Below are positions 1-9,798 of a DNA stretch of 64,000 nt, piece by piece (position 1 is the stretch's first letter; each line of letters begins with the position of its first letter). Both the position numbers and the translations under genes were made by a program. Below the pieces are notes generated by a model that searched no databases, had not been told where the DNA came from, and saw only the letters and a list, made by a program, of their open reading frames with translations. The DNA is taken from positions 7,750,001 to 7,814,000 of the forward strand of contig OV277867.1 in assembly GCA_922989275.2 (NCBI GenBank). Direction: 5' to 3'. Origin of the DNA: Gari tellinella. Its lineage: Eukaryota; Mollusca; Bivalvia; Cardiida; Psammobiidae.

Positions 1-129
1 AGATTTTAGCAGTTTCTGATAGAATACTGAACTAGATGCAAACAGTTTTGATCTCAGATCAGGCCCCACCCTGAGATCAAAATTGTTTGCCTAGAGGTAC
101 ACCTAAAAGTGTATCCCGCATGAAATGGG
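1..129. mobile_element. TTAA-J MITE, truncated by window start
   Basis: Right half of family J. The CAAACAGTTTTGATC hairpin core is visible, but the tip is deleted to a short CCCCACCC junction. It ends in ATGGG followed by TTAA (130-133). Compare the full copy at 5373-5589. Confidence 0.75.
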
Positions 130-242
130 TTAAGCACCATAAAAGTAAATCAAAAAGTTCATCAAGAAGCTTCCTGTTTTATTGTAATCTGACATTATAA
201 GCACTCACATGTCTCAAAACAAAGTTTGATAAAGGTGATTTG

Positions 243-478
243 CAGGGCTGCCATAAATTGACATGAAAAATCCTAAGATTTCAAAAATTGCATTTTTCAA
301 GTGCAATTGTACGAATCGTACCTTTACCCCATAGCCTTTTTCTTGTTTTGTTGACATGCGACCACTTAAAGCAGGCTGTAAGTAAAGCAGAATGCGCCTT
401 AGGGTAACTTCTGCTTTACTTTCAGCCTGCTTTAAGGTACCATGAACTTGAAAAAAATCCGGAGAAATGGCAGCCCTG
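243..478. mobile_element. hAT-I MITE
   Basis: The ends CAGGGCTGCCATAA and ATGGCAGCCCTG form terminal inverted repeats, and the copy is flanked by an exact 6-bp duplication GATTTG (237-242 and 479-484). The interior matches family A, from TTTACCCCATAGCC through the AAAGCAGGCTG palindrome. The right side of the hairpin tip has decayed. Confidence 0.85.
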
Positions 479-484
479 GATTTG

Positions 485-1598
485 TACTATAGGCTATAGA
501 TGAAATGGTTAATTCCCATTGAAAATTTGAGTTCAGATTAAGATAGACAATCAAGATCGACAACCACTGACATATCAATAATCAGTTACCTGCCTAAAAC
601 AAGATGAAAGTAAAACAGAATACTCGTATCTAGTACTAATTATGGTTCCTCAGTTGACAGGTGGTTTGATTATGGATTTTCAATACAGTATCTGAAAGGT
701 GAATTTACAGACCAAAGCTTTTAAGCCAAAGCATCCTTTGATATATGAGTACTAAAACTAAACAGAATACCAGATGTCTTTTTTATAGATTCTGATGTTA
801 CCTGATGTTAAAATGGGGATAACACAGCTGAGCATTCAATGCCAATCTAGACAACACTAACATGGTAAAACGTAATTCTTTCCTATTTGAATGCAAACAA
901 ACCCAAACGCATTACACAAAACTGTACAGGCATAGATTCAAAAAGGGGTTTATTTTTTAATTGGCCCTATGTCGAATGTACACTAAATTTTCACAGCTGA
1001 TAGATAGATTTGTGGTGTAAGAAAAAACAACTTAATTTTTATCATATTCACTTCCATGTTGTCATAGCAACCAAATACAATGTACTTAATAATAACATAA
1101 AAATGGCTTATTTTTTCAAATTTTTATCATATCGATCGGAAAACATAGTATTTGAGCACAGTTGATACAATGATAATCAAACAATGATAATACTATTTAA
1201 AAAATAGTAATATTAATAGAGAAATATTTATGTTGCTATTGCAACCAACTATCAGAAAATCTCCAAATGGTGTTTTTCCCCATATTTTGGAACATTTTCA
1301 CTGATTTTGGCATAGGCGCCACTCCTCGACCAAAAAAGTTAATATTTCAAATTAATTGTTTTAAAATAAGAATAACAAATAACATAATGAAAATTTGGTC
1401 GAAGTGTGGCGCCATAAAAACACAAAATCATGGTCAATAAAAGCTTTATTTCTAAAAGAATTAATATGTATATGATAATAAAATGTCTTCTTGTATCACC
1501 AGCGTGTTTTAAATGTTCAAATTCTGATGTTTAAAAATTTTTGTAGGGCTGAAATGTATAGTTTCTGAACCTGTGCCTTTGCTAATTATTTATTTTTA
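485..1598. other. no recognised feature
   Basis: About 1.1 kb of AT-rich sequence in which I see no long open frame, repeat family end or RNA gene. Confidence 0.5.
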
Positions 1599-1599
1599 T

Positions 1600-1735
1600 A
1601 TGAGTGGTAAACAGTTTGAAGCCTGATCAAATGCCGGATTACCCAGTGTCTTTTCTGGCTCCAAACTGTTTGCAATGGAAATAATAGATTGAGCGTAAAC
1701 GCATTCATTGAGAAAGAATAACGTTTTATCCAGTT
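1600..1735. mobile_element. degenerate TA-G MITE
   Basis: A CAAACTGTTTGCAATGGAAAT arm followed by a GCGTAAACGC motif and GAAAGAATAACG matches family G read in reverse. Both ends have decayed, so the limits are approximate. Confidence 0.5.
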
Positions 1736-1739
1736 TACA

Positions 1740-2497
1740 AACTGTCTATATCCAAACAAAGATGCCCTAAAATACAGAATCTAACTAGAACTGCCGCTAA
1801 ATGCGACAAAAATACCCCTGCTGATAGCCTGATACTTGACTCTAACGAATTTTCATGATTTTAGCAATTTCAAGGCCAGAGATTAAGGTCAAGGTCACTG
1901 ACACCTGAAATGTGCATCTTGTACATGTGCAACCCATGATTAATATAAATTTCTGATAACCTGATGCCTTAACCCATAATCAAGGCCAGAAGTCAAGGTC
2001 AAGGTCACATGGACATGAAAGTTGTATCTTGCACATTTTGAACTTCTGTTTACATGCATGCCAAGTAAATAAAGTGTCTGAGATTAGATCTGAAGGAGGC
2101 CTACAAGTTATTGCAGTTGATATAGGGTAGACATCATTCTCTTTCTAAATAAACATGTGCTAAACAATTATGTCCAGTTTAAACAGAATGCAATGGAGTC
2201 TCATCAGATACTGAATAACTCTGTGTCTTTCCAGGTTCCAAACTATTTGCCACTCAGATTCAAATAAAATGTCATATTTTCAATAACTTTTTATTTTCTA
2301 TGTTTTGTAGTGTATAATATTTATGTTTCATTTTGTTTAAACAGGAAATAGTAAGGTCTTCTCCAATTTTACAGGCTGTACCTGGTTTGAATTTGTAATT
2401 TCCAAGGAATTGTGGATAGTTGTACTGTGTTTATTTACTACAGAATTATCAATATTTATATTCTGGCATTCTGGCTGTCAATCTCCAAGCATGAGAC
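1740..2497. other. mostly unrecognised; short direct repeat and weak G remnant
   Basis: A segment containing CAAGGCCAGA...AAGGTCAAGGTCAC occurs twice, starting near 1871 and 1981 (about 110 bp period). This motif style is common in Helitron-like repeats. A faint G-like trace lies near 2150-2300. No gene is seen. Confidence 0.4.
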
Positions 2498-2501
2498 TTA
2501 A

Positions 2502-2710
2502 CTCTTAACGTGCTGGTGGTGAAACCATGGTTACCGTTACAAACAGTTTGGATCCTGATGAGATGCCGCGTAACGCGGCATCTCATCAGGATCCAAACTG
2601 TTTGACACTCTGACTTTGTATTGAAAAGAAATTTGGAAAATTCTATTTTCAGAACAGTAGCAGACGACAATTTTTGCAGACGAAAAAAAATTACCCAGCA
2701 TGCACAGGAG
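2502..2710. mobile_element. TTAA-C MITE
   Basis: Flanked by TTAA (2498-2501, 2711-2714). It holds a near-perfect palindrome with CAAACAGTTTGGATCC arms and a tip ATGCCGCGTAACGCGGCAT. Relative to other C copies, one C-G stem pair is replaced by T-A on both arms. Short open frames here come from the palindrome. Confidence 0.85.
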
Positions 2711-2867
2711 TTAAGTGTTGGTTCTGGTCATGGCAATTGCACATTGACTAGATTTCAAACAATTGTAAAACAGATTTCAAACAATTCTAAAACAGATGAT
2801 AAGAAGAGATATATCAGTAAATGTGATACCTGGTGTAATTATGTGTCTTATAGCACTTAGACCGAAG

Positions 2868-3065
2868 ATTTGATTTTGATTTTGATTTGTTATGATTTTA
2901 CTTCGCTTTTTAACAGTATTTCAGTCATATCGCGAAGTCCAGCTTATTACAGGTGGAGGAAGACCCCAGAAGCCCTTTATGTCCTGTTTCAGACATAAAT
3001 CGGCAACTGGGTAGAACCACCGACCTAAGTCACAGTGACTAAACCACTAGGCCATGGAGGCCCCT
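2868..3065 (-). mobile_element. tRNA-derived SINE with target-site duplication
   Basis: Read on the minus strand it starts GGGCCTCCATGGCCTAGTGG, whose TGGCCTAGTGG fits a pol III A box. A degraded B box (GTGGTTCTACC) follows, then a conserved body (GGGGTCTTCCTCCACC, ATGACTGAAATACTGTT), and it ends in ATCAAA-type repeats. It is flanked by 12-bp repeats CTTAGACCGAAG (2856-2867) and CTTAGACAGAAG (3066-3077), with one mismatch. The body motif resembles SINEs seen widely in molluscs, from memory of the family. The length of about 198 bp suggests a nearly complete copy. Confidence 0.8.
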
Positions 3066-3108
3066 CTTAGACAGAAGAAGAAGGGTTTCAAATAACGATT
3101 TGTTATTT

Positions 3109-3157
3109 AACCCTTTACCCAATTATAGACTAAATTTTGAATACAGGTCACAATCAC
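3109..3157. mobile_element. left end fragment of an outer TTAA-A MITE
   Basis: CCCTTTACCC followed by an A-like left arm up to a TCAC motif. It is interrupted by the next A copy at a TTAA that corresponds to the CACTTAAAGC site in A. Confidence 0.5.
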
Positions 3158-3161
3158 TTAA

Positions 3162-3375
3162 CCCATTACCCCATAAATACGTCTATTTATGCCTTTAATT
3201 TATTCCTCCCCTACAGAAAATAGTTCCACTTTATACAGTCTTGAATATGTTCTATAAGATTTTTTTTCTAGCAGTGGTAGCTTAAAGCAGGCTGAAAGTA
3301 AAGCAGTCTGCTTCACTTTCAACCTGCTTTAAGTGTTCACCTGTTTTCAAAACTAGAAACAGGCTATGGGCTGGT
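3162..3375. mobile_element. TTAA-A MITE with collapsed hairpin tip
   Basis: Flanked by TTAA (3158-3161, 3376-3379). The left end CCCATTACCCCATAAATAC and the arms AAAGCAGGCTG/CAACCTGCTTT are clear. The palindrome tip is deleted to GCAGTCTGC. Confidence 0.75.
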
Positions 3376-3542
3376 TTAAAGTAAAGAAGACACAAAATTA
3401 TTTTTGCAAATTGCAGAAATATAAATTACAGTATCAGTTTAGATAGATGCCAAATCAGATACTACATTGTAATCAGACCCCACAGTCATGTAATGGAGCC
3501 TAGCTGATCTGGATCAAGACTGCTTAAAAACGTATATTGTAA

Positions 3543-3958
3543 CAGGGCTCCAGATAAGAGTGGATAAACATCATTATTTCTCCATTAACCCTTTACCCAA
3601 TAGCCTGTTTCCAGTTTTGAAAAGAAGTGACCACTTCATTTAAAGCAGATTGAAAGTGAAGCAGAATGTGCCTCAAGGCACATTCTGCTTTACTTTCAGC
3701 CTGCTTTAAGCTACCATCTGCTGCAATATAGAAAATATTTCTTATGCTATAATTATTTTCATGACTGTAATGTGAAACTACTTTCTTCAGTGGAACAATA
3801 AATTAATGGAGTAAAAAGGTGTATTTATGGGGTAATGGGTTAAACTCTATGTTGTTACCACCTATTGGAATCATCTCTTGGAAACAATTCTAATGAGTGG
3901 TCACATCATAGAGTTTGATGGAGAAATAAGGGATTTGATTTTTTTTCAAATATCTGGC
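3543..3958. mobile_element. degenerate hAT-E MITE split by an A insertion
   Basis: The left end CAGGGCTCCAGATAAGAG is clear. Family A (3589-3839) is inserted at the TTAA of E's TTTAAACCCTATG segment. The remainder carries a mutated GGAATCATCT...AATTCTAATGAG hairpin. The right end has decayed. Confidence 0.6.
3589..3839. mobile_element. TTAA-A MITE inside E
   Basis: TTAA at 3585-3588 and 3840-3843. The ends are CCCTTTACCC and GGGGTAATGGG. The hairpin tip reads AATGTGCC...GGCACATT (the GTG/CAC state). Confidence 0.85.
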
Positions 3959-4130
3959 ACTCATCGGTATTACTGTTTCTACATAGTTTATTAGCTAAGT
4001 GCTTTTAAGATTTAATACTTAGATAAGACAATGGTTCTGTAATGGTGGTTTCTGATTACTGAATAGATTCAACACAAGCTCAGGAATAACAATGTAACCA
4101 TTCTCAGGAAAAACATAGCCCTAATCTCCA

Positions 4131-4372
4131 GGGGCCCGTTTCATAAACTTCCTACCACAAATGCTGTCGTAAGTCAAAACTTTCAAATATATTTAATTTC
4201 TGATTTCTCTATCTAATCCTGTCTTGTGACATCTTTTTGGAATCGTCTTTTCAAGACGATTCCAAAAAGATGTCACAAGACAGGATTAAATTGAGATATG
4301 AACAATAATTGAGACTTTTATAATTTGACTTACGACAATATTTGTCGTACGAAGTTCTATGAAATGGGCCCC
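4131..4372. mobile_element. H MITE
   Basis: Ends GGGGCCCGTTTCATAAA and inverted GGGCCCC. The centre is a perfect palindrome around GGAATCGTCTTTTCAAGACGATTCC flanked by CTGTCTTGTGACATC arms (each stretch named is short; the whole spans about 4220-4285). GGGCCCRTTTC ends recall ISL2EU-type elements, but that assignment is tentative. Confidence 0.75.
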
Positions 4373-4504
4373 TGCTGAATAGTCGCACATCAAACTCCAA
4401 CCGCTATGAATATCTATTACTTAACCATTACATCGGCTAATAGAAATAAGGAAATTGTTCCCAAGGAAGGAGTGCAGACACAAGCCAGACAGATCCTATA
4501 AGAA

Positions 4505-4567
4505 AACAGTATAGACCAAGATCAGACAGCTCCTTAAGGAGCTGTCTGATATTGGTCTACACTGTTT
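4505..4567. repeat. orphan hairpin core
   Basis: A self-complementary stretch with arms CAGTATAGACC/GGTCTACACTG and tip AGCTCCTTAAGGAGCT. It resembles the D core, but no MITE ends are seen around it. Confidence 0.6.
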
Positions 4568-4602
4568 CAAAAACGCCAGTATACAAAGGGCCAAAGTAGC
4601 TA

Positions 4603-4838
4603 CAGTGGAGAATGTGTTATTCTTTCCCAATTAACGCGTTTACGCTAAAACTTTCATTTCCACTGCAAACAGTAACCCGGTGTCTGATCAGGCTCCAAAC
4701 TGCTTGCCTGGCACTCAGATAAAAATGAATTGTAAGAAATATCTAAAAATTGAGATTTTCTACATTTTTGTGTTTTAGTGTTTTGCGTTTGTGTTTCGTT
4801 TGCGTTTAAACGGGAAGGAATAACATATTCTCTTGCAG
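4603..4838. mobile_element. TA-G MITE, half of hairpin lost
   Basis: The left end TACAGTGGAGAATGTG is clear. The hairpin is reduced to CAAACAG joined to AACCCGGTGTCTGATC, so the 5' arm is largely deleted. The right end is mutated (ATTCTCTTGCAGGTA). Confidence 0.7.
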
Positions 4839-4972
4839 GTACAGCTGAGAAGACATTATTATTTCCAGTTTAACAAAACTATATGTAAACAAAATGCAAT
4901 TTTCCACAATAACTTTGGCAACATGCAATTCTGTAGGTGTTGTTTTCTCTGGCAGATTGTATTAACCTTTAA

Positions 4973-5176
4973 TTCTTTGCATGCTGCGTAAATTTTTTCG
5001 TCTGCAATAATTGTTGTCTGCTACTGTTCTTAAAATAAAATGTTCAATTTTTTTCTCAAAAAAAAAGGGCGAGTGTCACATAGTTTGGATCATGAGACAC
5101 CTCATTACGTGACATCTCATCAGGATCCAAACTATTTGCACAGATAATTACACTTTCGTCTCTAGAATGCTCAGAG
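4973..5176. mobile_element. degenerate TTAA-C MITE
   Basis: TTAA at 4969-4972 and 5177-5180. TTCTTTGCATGCTG and GTCTGC motifs mark the left part. The hairpin arms TAGTTTGGATC and GGATCCAAACTA remain, with a mutated tip. Confidence 0.7.
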
Positions 5177-5372
5177 TTAATATGCAGTCTATTAGTGATT
5201 ACTGATTAATTTTTGCAAATACTTGGATGGTAATTTGCCAGTTTTCCAACTGTTTGACACTCGGTGCATATTTTCTGAAATGTACAAGGCTCTAGATAAA
5301 TTGGAACATTTCAAACATTTGTTTTCCACCAAACCCTGTTTTGAATATGAATACTTGTTCACGCTCATTTAA

Positions 5373-5589
5373 CCCATTGCATGCTGGGTAATATTTGGCA
5401 GCCATTTAAAATGTTGTCTGCAGTGGGTATAACTCAAATATTTCCAAAAGATTTCAGCAGTTTCTGATAAAATATTGACTAAGCAGCAAACAGTTTTGAT
5501 CTAAGATCAAGCCCCACAATGTGGGGCCTGATCTGACATAAAAACTGTTTGCCTAGAGATACACCTTAAAGTATCCCGCATAAAATGGG
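5373..5589. mobile_element. TTAA-J MITE, full length
   Basis: Flanked by TTAA (5369-5372, 5590-5593), with ends CCCATTGCATGC and GCATAAAATGGG. The core palindrome has CAAACAGTTTTGATC arms and tip GCCCCACAATGTGGGGC. Confidence 0.85.
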
Positions 5590-5594
5590 TTAAA

Positions 5595-6010
5595 AGTAAT
5601 TGCCCTTGGTTTTGACTGAAAATTAGGTTTAAAAAGAAAGTTCTCAAAAACTGTCAAACATGTATATATAAATTTGAAACTTGGAAAGCTCGGTAAGAAT
5701 CAAAAGGGAAACTCATTTCAGTAAAGAAGGTAGCCCTGTTATTCGTCATTCAAGCATGATTGCCCTAGTCTTAACTTATGATTTGGTTTAAATGGAATTT
5801 CTCAATAACTATCAAAGATATTAACTTGAAACTTGGCATACTTTTTTGCTGTCTAACATGTATTTCAATGACAAAGCAGGCAACCATATGATTTGTTTTT
5901 GCAGAGTTATTGCCCTTGATTTGACTCAGAATTAACTTTAAATGGAATTTGTCTAAGGTATTAAATTGAAACTTTGAATACTTGTTCACGGCAGGTAATT
6001 TTGTTCTGGA
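5595..6010. repeat. degenerate ~160-bp repeats, HEL-like interior
   Basis: Three diverged copies of a unit with TTGCCCTTG...TTTAAATGGAATTT...CTCAATAACT at about 5600, 5760 and 5918. They look like the interior repeats of the Helitron-like element at 13098-14777, but no ends are present. Confidence 0.5.
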
Positions 6011-6208
6011 GAAATTGCCGTTCAAATGAGCCATAGTAATTTCATGTAAGTAGAAATTTGTAAGATGTGCTGTTACTTACAAACGTCTTTGACCTAGAAA
6101 GCATCAAAGGCCCGTACATGTTCTTAAAGTTCTGCAACATGCAACCATTTTAGTATCAAGTATGAGGAAGCTGAGCATACAGCAGCCTTTGGTGGTGCTC
6201 GTGTTTAA

Positions 6209-6452
6209 CCCTTTACCCCATGGCCTGTTTCTATTTTGAAAATAAGTGACTACTTAAAGAGGTTGAAAGTAAACCAGAATGTGCCTCAAGGCACATTCTG
6301 CTTTACTTTCAGCCTGCTTTAAGATACCATCTGCTAGAATAAAAAAATATGCCTTTTGATTATACATATTCATAACTATATAAATTGGAACAATTTCTTT
6401 CAGCGGAAGAATAAACTGAACGTGTTAAAAGGGGCTTCTATAGGGGAAAGGG
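6209..6452. mobile_element. TTAA-A MITE (CCCTTT type)
   Basis: TTAA at 6205-6208 and 6453-6456; ends CCCTTTACCCC and GGGGAAAGGG; 244 bp. The hairpin tip is in the GTG/CAC state. Confidence 0.88.
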
Positions 6453-6702
6453 TTAAAACTCGGGTAACAATCAGCTTTCTACATTATACATATTGTCTTT
6501 TACAGATTACATGACAAAAATCCTTCACTGAATGCTGATTTAATACAAGTTGTATGGAAATAGAGGACTGGTGCAGTGGCCCAGATGGATCCAATCCAAT
6601 TGCAAATCAGTAAGATAGGATTGTGTTGATTTCAACTCTATTCACAACTACAGATAAACATCTGGTTAGGAACACCTGACAGTGTCTGGTAGCCTGATTT
6701 AA

Positions 6703-7142
6703 TCCTTTTCTCCATAGATCAATATTTTTACCCTTTAATTTATTCCTCCATTGAAGAAAATAGTTCCAATTTATACAATCATGAATTTGTCATCATAAGA
6801 TACATACTTTCTGTATTCTTGAAGATGGTAGCTTAACGCAGGCTGAAAGAAAAGTAGTATGTGCCTTAACCCTTTCCCCAATAGAAGCGCCTTTTAGCGA
6901 ATGTGATTTATTCCTCCGCTGAAGATAATAGTTCCAAATTATACCGTACTGAATATGTGTCATATTTAATACTTTCCTTATTCTAGCAGTTAATAGCTTA
7001 AAGCAGGCTGAAAGTAAAGCAGAATGCACCTTAGGGCGCATTCTGCTTTACTTTCAGCCTGCTTTAAGTGGTCAATCATCTTCAATACTAGAAATAGGCT
7101 ATCAGGTAAAGGGTTAAGGCACATTCTCCTTTACTTTCAACA
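6703..7142. mobile_element. outer TTAA-A MITE split at its hairpin tip
   Basis: The left arm runs to AGTATGTGCC and then meets TTAA. The right arm resumes GGCACATTCT at 7118 after an inner A copy. The insertion lies exactly at the centre of the palindrome (CCTTAAGG). The right end is truncated. Confidence 0.8.
6870..7113. mobile_element. TTAA-A MITE inserted at the tip of another A
   Basis: TTAA at 6866-6869 and 7114-7117; 244 bp; ends CCCTTTCCCC and GGTAAAGGG. The stem tip is mixed (GCACC...GGGCGC), so one pair is mismatched. Confidence 0.88.
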
Positions 7143-7252
7143 AAAATTTCAGCACTAACATGGCTAATCCTTTGATCATGGTATACATTCCAAAATGATG
7201 TCTGCTTTAATTCTGAAACTGACTCTTTGTAGTTACAGACATGCAAGGATAA

Positions 7253-7506
7253 ATTACGATGAAATGTTTGTCTACTACAACCTATATGGGTATTATTACA
7301 GATTTGTATAGCTACGAAGTCAGTGTATATAGTGAGAAATGTTTGTCTACTACAACCTATATGGGTATTATAACAGATTTGTATAGCTACGAAGTCAGTG
7401 TATATAGTGAGAAATGTTTGTCTACGAAAACAAAGTTGCCTTCGTAGCAATACAAATTTGTTATAATACCCATATAGGTTGTCGTAGACAAACATTTCAT
7501 CGTAAT
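7253..7506. repeat. 75-bp direct repeats ending in a long inverted copy
   Basis: The unit starting GAAATGTTTGTCTAC begins at 7261 and again at 7336. A shorter third start lies near 7411. An inverted copy ends at 7506 (CATTTCATCGTAAT pairs with ATTACGATGAAATG at 7253). Because 75 is divisible by 3, the repeats give a repetitive 62-residue open frame on the plus strand (7259-7447), which I regard as a by-product. Confidence 0.7.
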
Positions 7507-7713
7507 ACCTAGTTGGCCCCCGGGCTGTTTGCAAACATGTTATGTCTTCTGTACATGGGTTTAATCCAAAGCAAGCTCATTAAAAAAACATCTACAATTA
7601 TTATTAGCATAATGGCAATGTAAATTTATTTTTCAATGAACAATTTGAAACAGAACATTATTGGCAAATAAATCACTTTGAATGATAAGCTTCACATATA
7701 TACATGTACTACC

Positions 7714-7906
7714 CAGGGCTCCAGATAAGGGGGGTATTTCAAAAACTAAAATCTTTATTTTTCAATTAAACCCTATGGTGTCAGTATTCATTAGAATCGT
7801 CTCGAAGAGACGATTCTAATGAGTAGTAACACCATAGGATTTGGTGGTAAAATGAGTGAGAAAATGTTGGATTTGTTCACTTAACCCCCTCTAATCTGTA
7901 GCCCTG
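7714..7906. mobile_element. hAT-E MITE, 193 bp
   Basis: CAGGGCTCCAGATAAG start and AGCCCTG end, with exact 6-bp duplication ACTACC on both sides (7708-7713, 7907-7912). The core is GAATCGTCTCGAAGAGACGATTC with CTCATTA arms. Confidence 0.9.
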
Positions 7907-7938
7907 ACTACCATTGAGCTAAGTCATGCAACTGTTAA

Positions 7939-8184
7939 CCCATTACCCCATAGCCTGTTTCTAGTTTTGATAAAAGATTACCACTTAAAGCAGTTAAAAG
8001 TAAAGCATAATGTGCCTTCAGGCACATTCTGCTTTACTTCAGCCTGCTTTATGCTACCATCTGCTAGAGTAAAGAAAATGTTTCTTATCATTCATATTCA
8101 TAACTGCATAAATTAGAACTATAATGATCAGCGTTAGAAAAAATTAAAGTTGTAAAAAAAAAAAAAAGATGATAATTATGGGGT
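7939..8184. mobile_element. TTAA-A MITE
   Basis: TTAA at 7935-7938 and 8185-8188; left end CCCATTACCCC. The right end is eroded to GGGG and contains an A14 run. The hairpin tip is GTG/CAC. Confidence 0.8.
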
Positions 8185-8245
8185 TTAACAATTGAGTATT
8201 TATCTTATTTGTATTTGCGTGTACAGTAAAACCTCTCAATTATGA

Positions 8246-8374
8246 TTAGAATACTTTTTTCATCAATCACAACACTTACTATTTTTCTTATTGCTGACTG
8301 TTTCGTCCACTACTGTGGACATCCTCAAAGCTACTGGCGACGTGACGACTTCTCACTCGCGGCTTTGAACCATT
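8246..8374 (-). mobile_element. short insertion with hammerhead-like motif
   Basis: Bounded by 8-bp repeats AATTATGA (8238-8245, 8375-8382). The minus strand contains TTGAGGA, a stem TGTCCAC..GTGGAC and GAAAC, which resembles the core of a hammerhead ribozyme (CTGANGA-stem-GAAA) but has T for C at the first core base and one extra T. It may be a retroelement fragment. The ribozyme reading is weak. Confidence 0.4.
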
Positions 8375-8508
8375 AATTATGACCATTAAAATGAAGACTA
8401 ATTGACTGTATAAAAGACGGGTGACAACTTAAAGCAAGCGACAGTAAAACAGAGAGCTTTTTGTTTTACTGTCACCTTGCTTAAAGCAGACACTTGTCGT
8501 AATTACCT

Positions 8509-9690
8509 AACGAGAGCACCCCCAGCGGTACATTATACGCCCACTGGCAAAGAAATATATAGTTTTATCAAAATTCATTCTAATCTGTAGACACTTAGAG
8601 CGAGACCATAAACAATACTGAAATAAAGCCTTTTCTAGCATATCTGAGTACACCAAGGGTAGATAACTCGACAAAATGATCCGATTTCAATAATAATCAA
8701 CCCTTTCATGAACTCATACTTCTATAATTATACTGTGGGCAAACATAATTAAAATCCATTCAAAACTGTAGTTGCTAAGTGTGTTAACACTGTCAAATAA
8801 GCCTTTTATAGCATATTTGAGTGCACCAAGGGCAGATAACTATGCAACCAAATATCAAATAAATCTCAAACTTAAGTCAGCTTCAGATCTTGATGCATAT
8901 AGCCTTTCTGTGAAGTTTCATTAATATCCTTCAAATAGTTTCAAAGAAAACTCTGGACAAGCTTTCTATAGCACATTTTAGTACACCAAGGGCAGATAGC
9001 TCTGTAACGAAAATTCAAATGAACCTCAGACTCAACTCAGCTTTAGATCTTAATGCATATGACATTTGTGTGAAGTTTCATTAATATCCCTGCAACAGTT
9101 TTCCCAGAAATTTGTATAGCATATATGAGTACATCAAGGGCAGATAACTCTGTAACAAAAATTCCAATGAACCTCAAACTCGACTCAGCTTTAGATTTTG
9201 ATGCATATAATATTTGTGTGAAGTTTCATCAATAACCCTGCAATAATTTTCCCAGAAAACTCTGGACAAGCTTTTTATAGTATATTTGAGTACATCAAGG
9301 GCAGATAACGCTGTAACGAAAATTCAAATGAACCTCAAACTCGACTCAGCTTTAGATCCTGATGCATATAACATTTGTGTGAAGTTTCATCAATATCCCT
9401 CAAATAGTTTCCCCACAAAACTCCGGACACGCTTTTTATAGCACATTTGAGTACATCAAGGGCAGATAACTCTGTAACGAAAATTCGAATGAACCTCAAA
9501 CTTAACTCAGCTTTAGATCTTGATGCATATAACATTTGTGTGAAGTTTCATCAATAACCCTGTAATGGTTTTCCGGAAAAACTCCGGACAAACAAAATGT
9601 GGACGAACGGACGGACGGACGAACGAACATACGGACGAACGGACAGGGCGACACCAATATACGACCACCTTTAGAGGTGGGCGTATAATA
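8509..9690 (+). mobile_element. Helitron-like (HEL) element
   Basis: Starts (A)ACGAGAGCACC and is soon followed by ATACGCCCAC. The interior holds about six diverged ~160-bp repeats containing AAGGGCAGATAACTC. It then has a GGACGGACGAACG stretch and a terminal hairpin ATACGACCACCT..AGGTGGGCGTAT (about 9659-9686) followed by AATAA. The early ATACGCCCAC copies one arm of the terminal hairpin. TTACCTAA appears on both sides, which would be unusual for a Helitron, so the mechanism is uncertain. Confidence 0.65.
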
Positions 9691-9798
9691 ATTTACCTAA
9701 TAATTAACACAATTTTGTTGTCCTAATAGAGAGGTTTTACTGTACATGCAGTCACTCTTAATATGGAGGTAAATAAAGTAGATAACAGCTAACTTTAA

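Larger units (their letters stand above)
8224..9742. mobile_element. TA-F pogo-like MITE split by two insertions
   Basis: The terminal repeats CAGTAAAACCTCTC and GAGAGGTTTTACTG are flanked by TA. Its own hairpin (AAAGCAAGCGACAG...GTCACCTTGCTTAAAG) lies near 8430-8487. It is interrupted by a 129-bp insert (8246-8374) and a Helitron-like element (8509-9690). Confidence 0.8.

Noticed and set aside
7088..7534. 148-codon repetitive frame
   Set aside because: It arises because the direct and inverted units are multiples of three bases. There is no domain and no sign of coding constraint.
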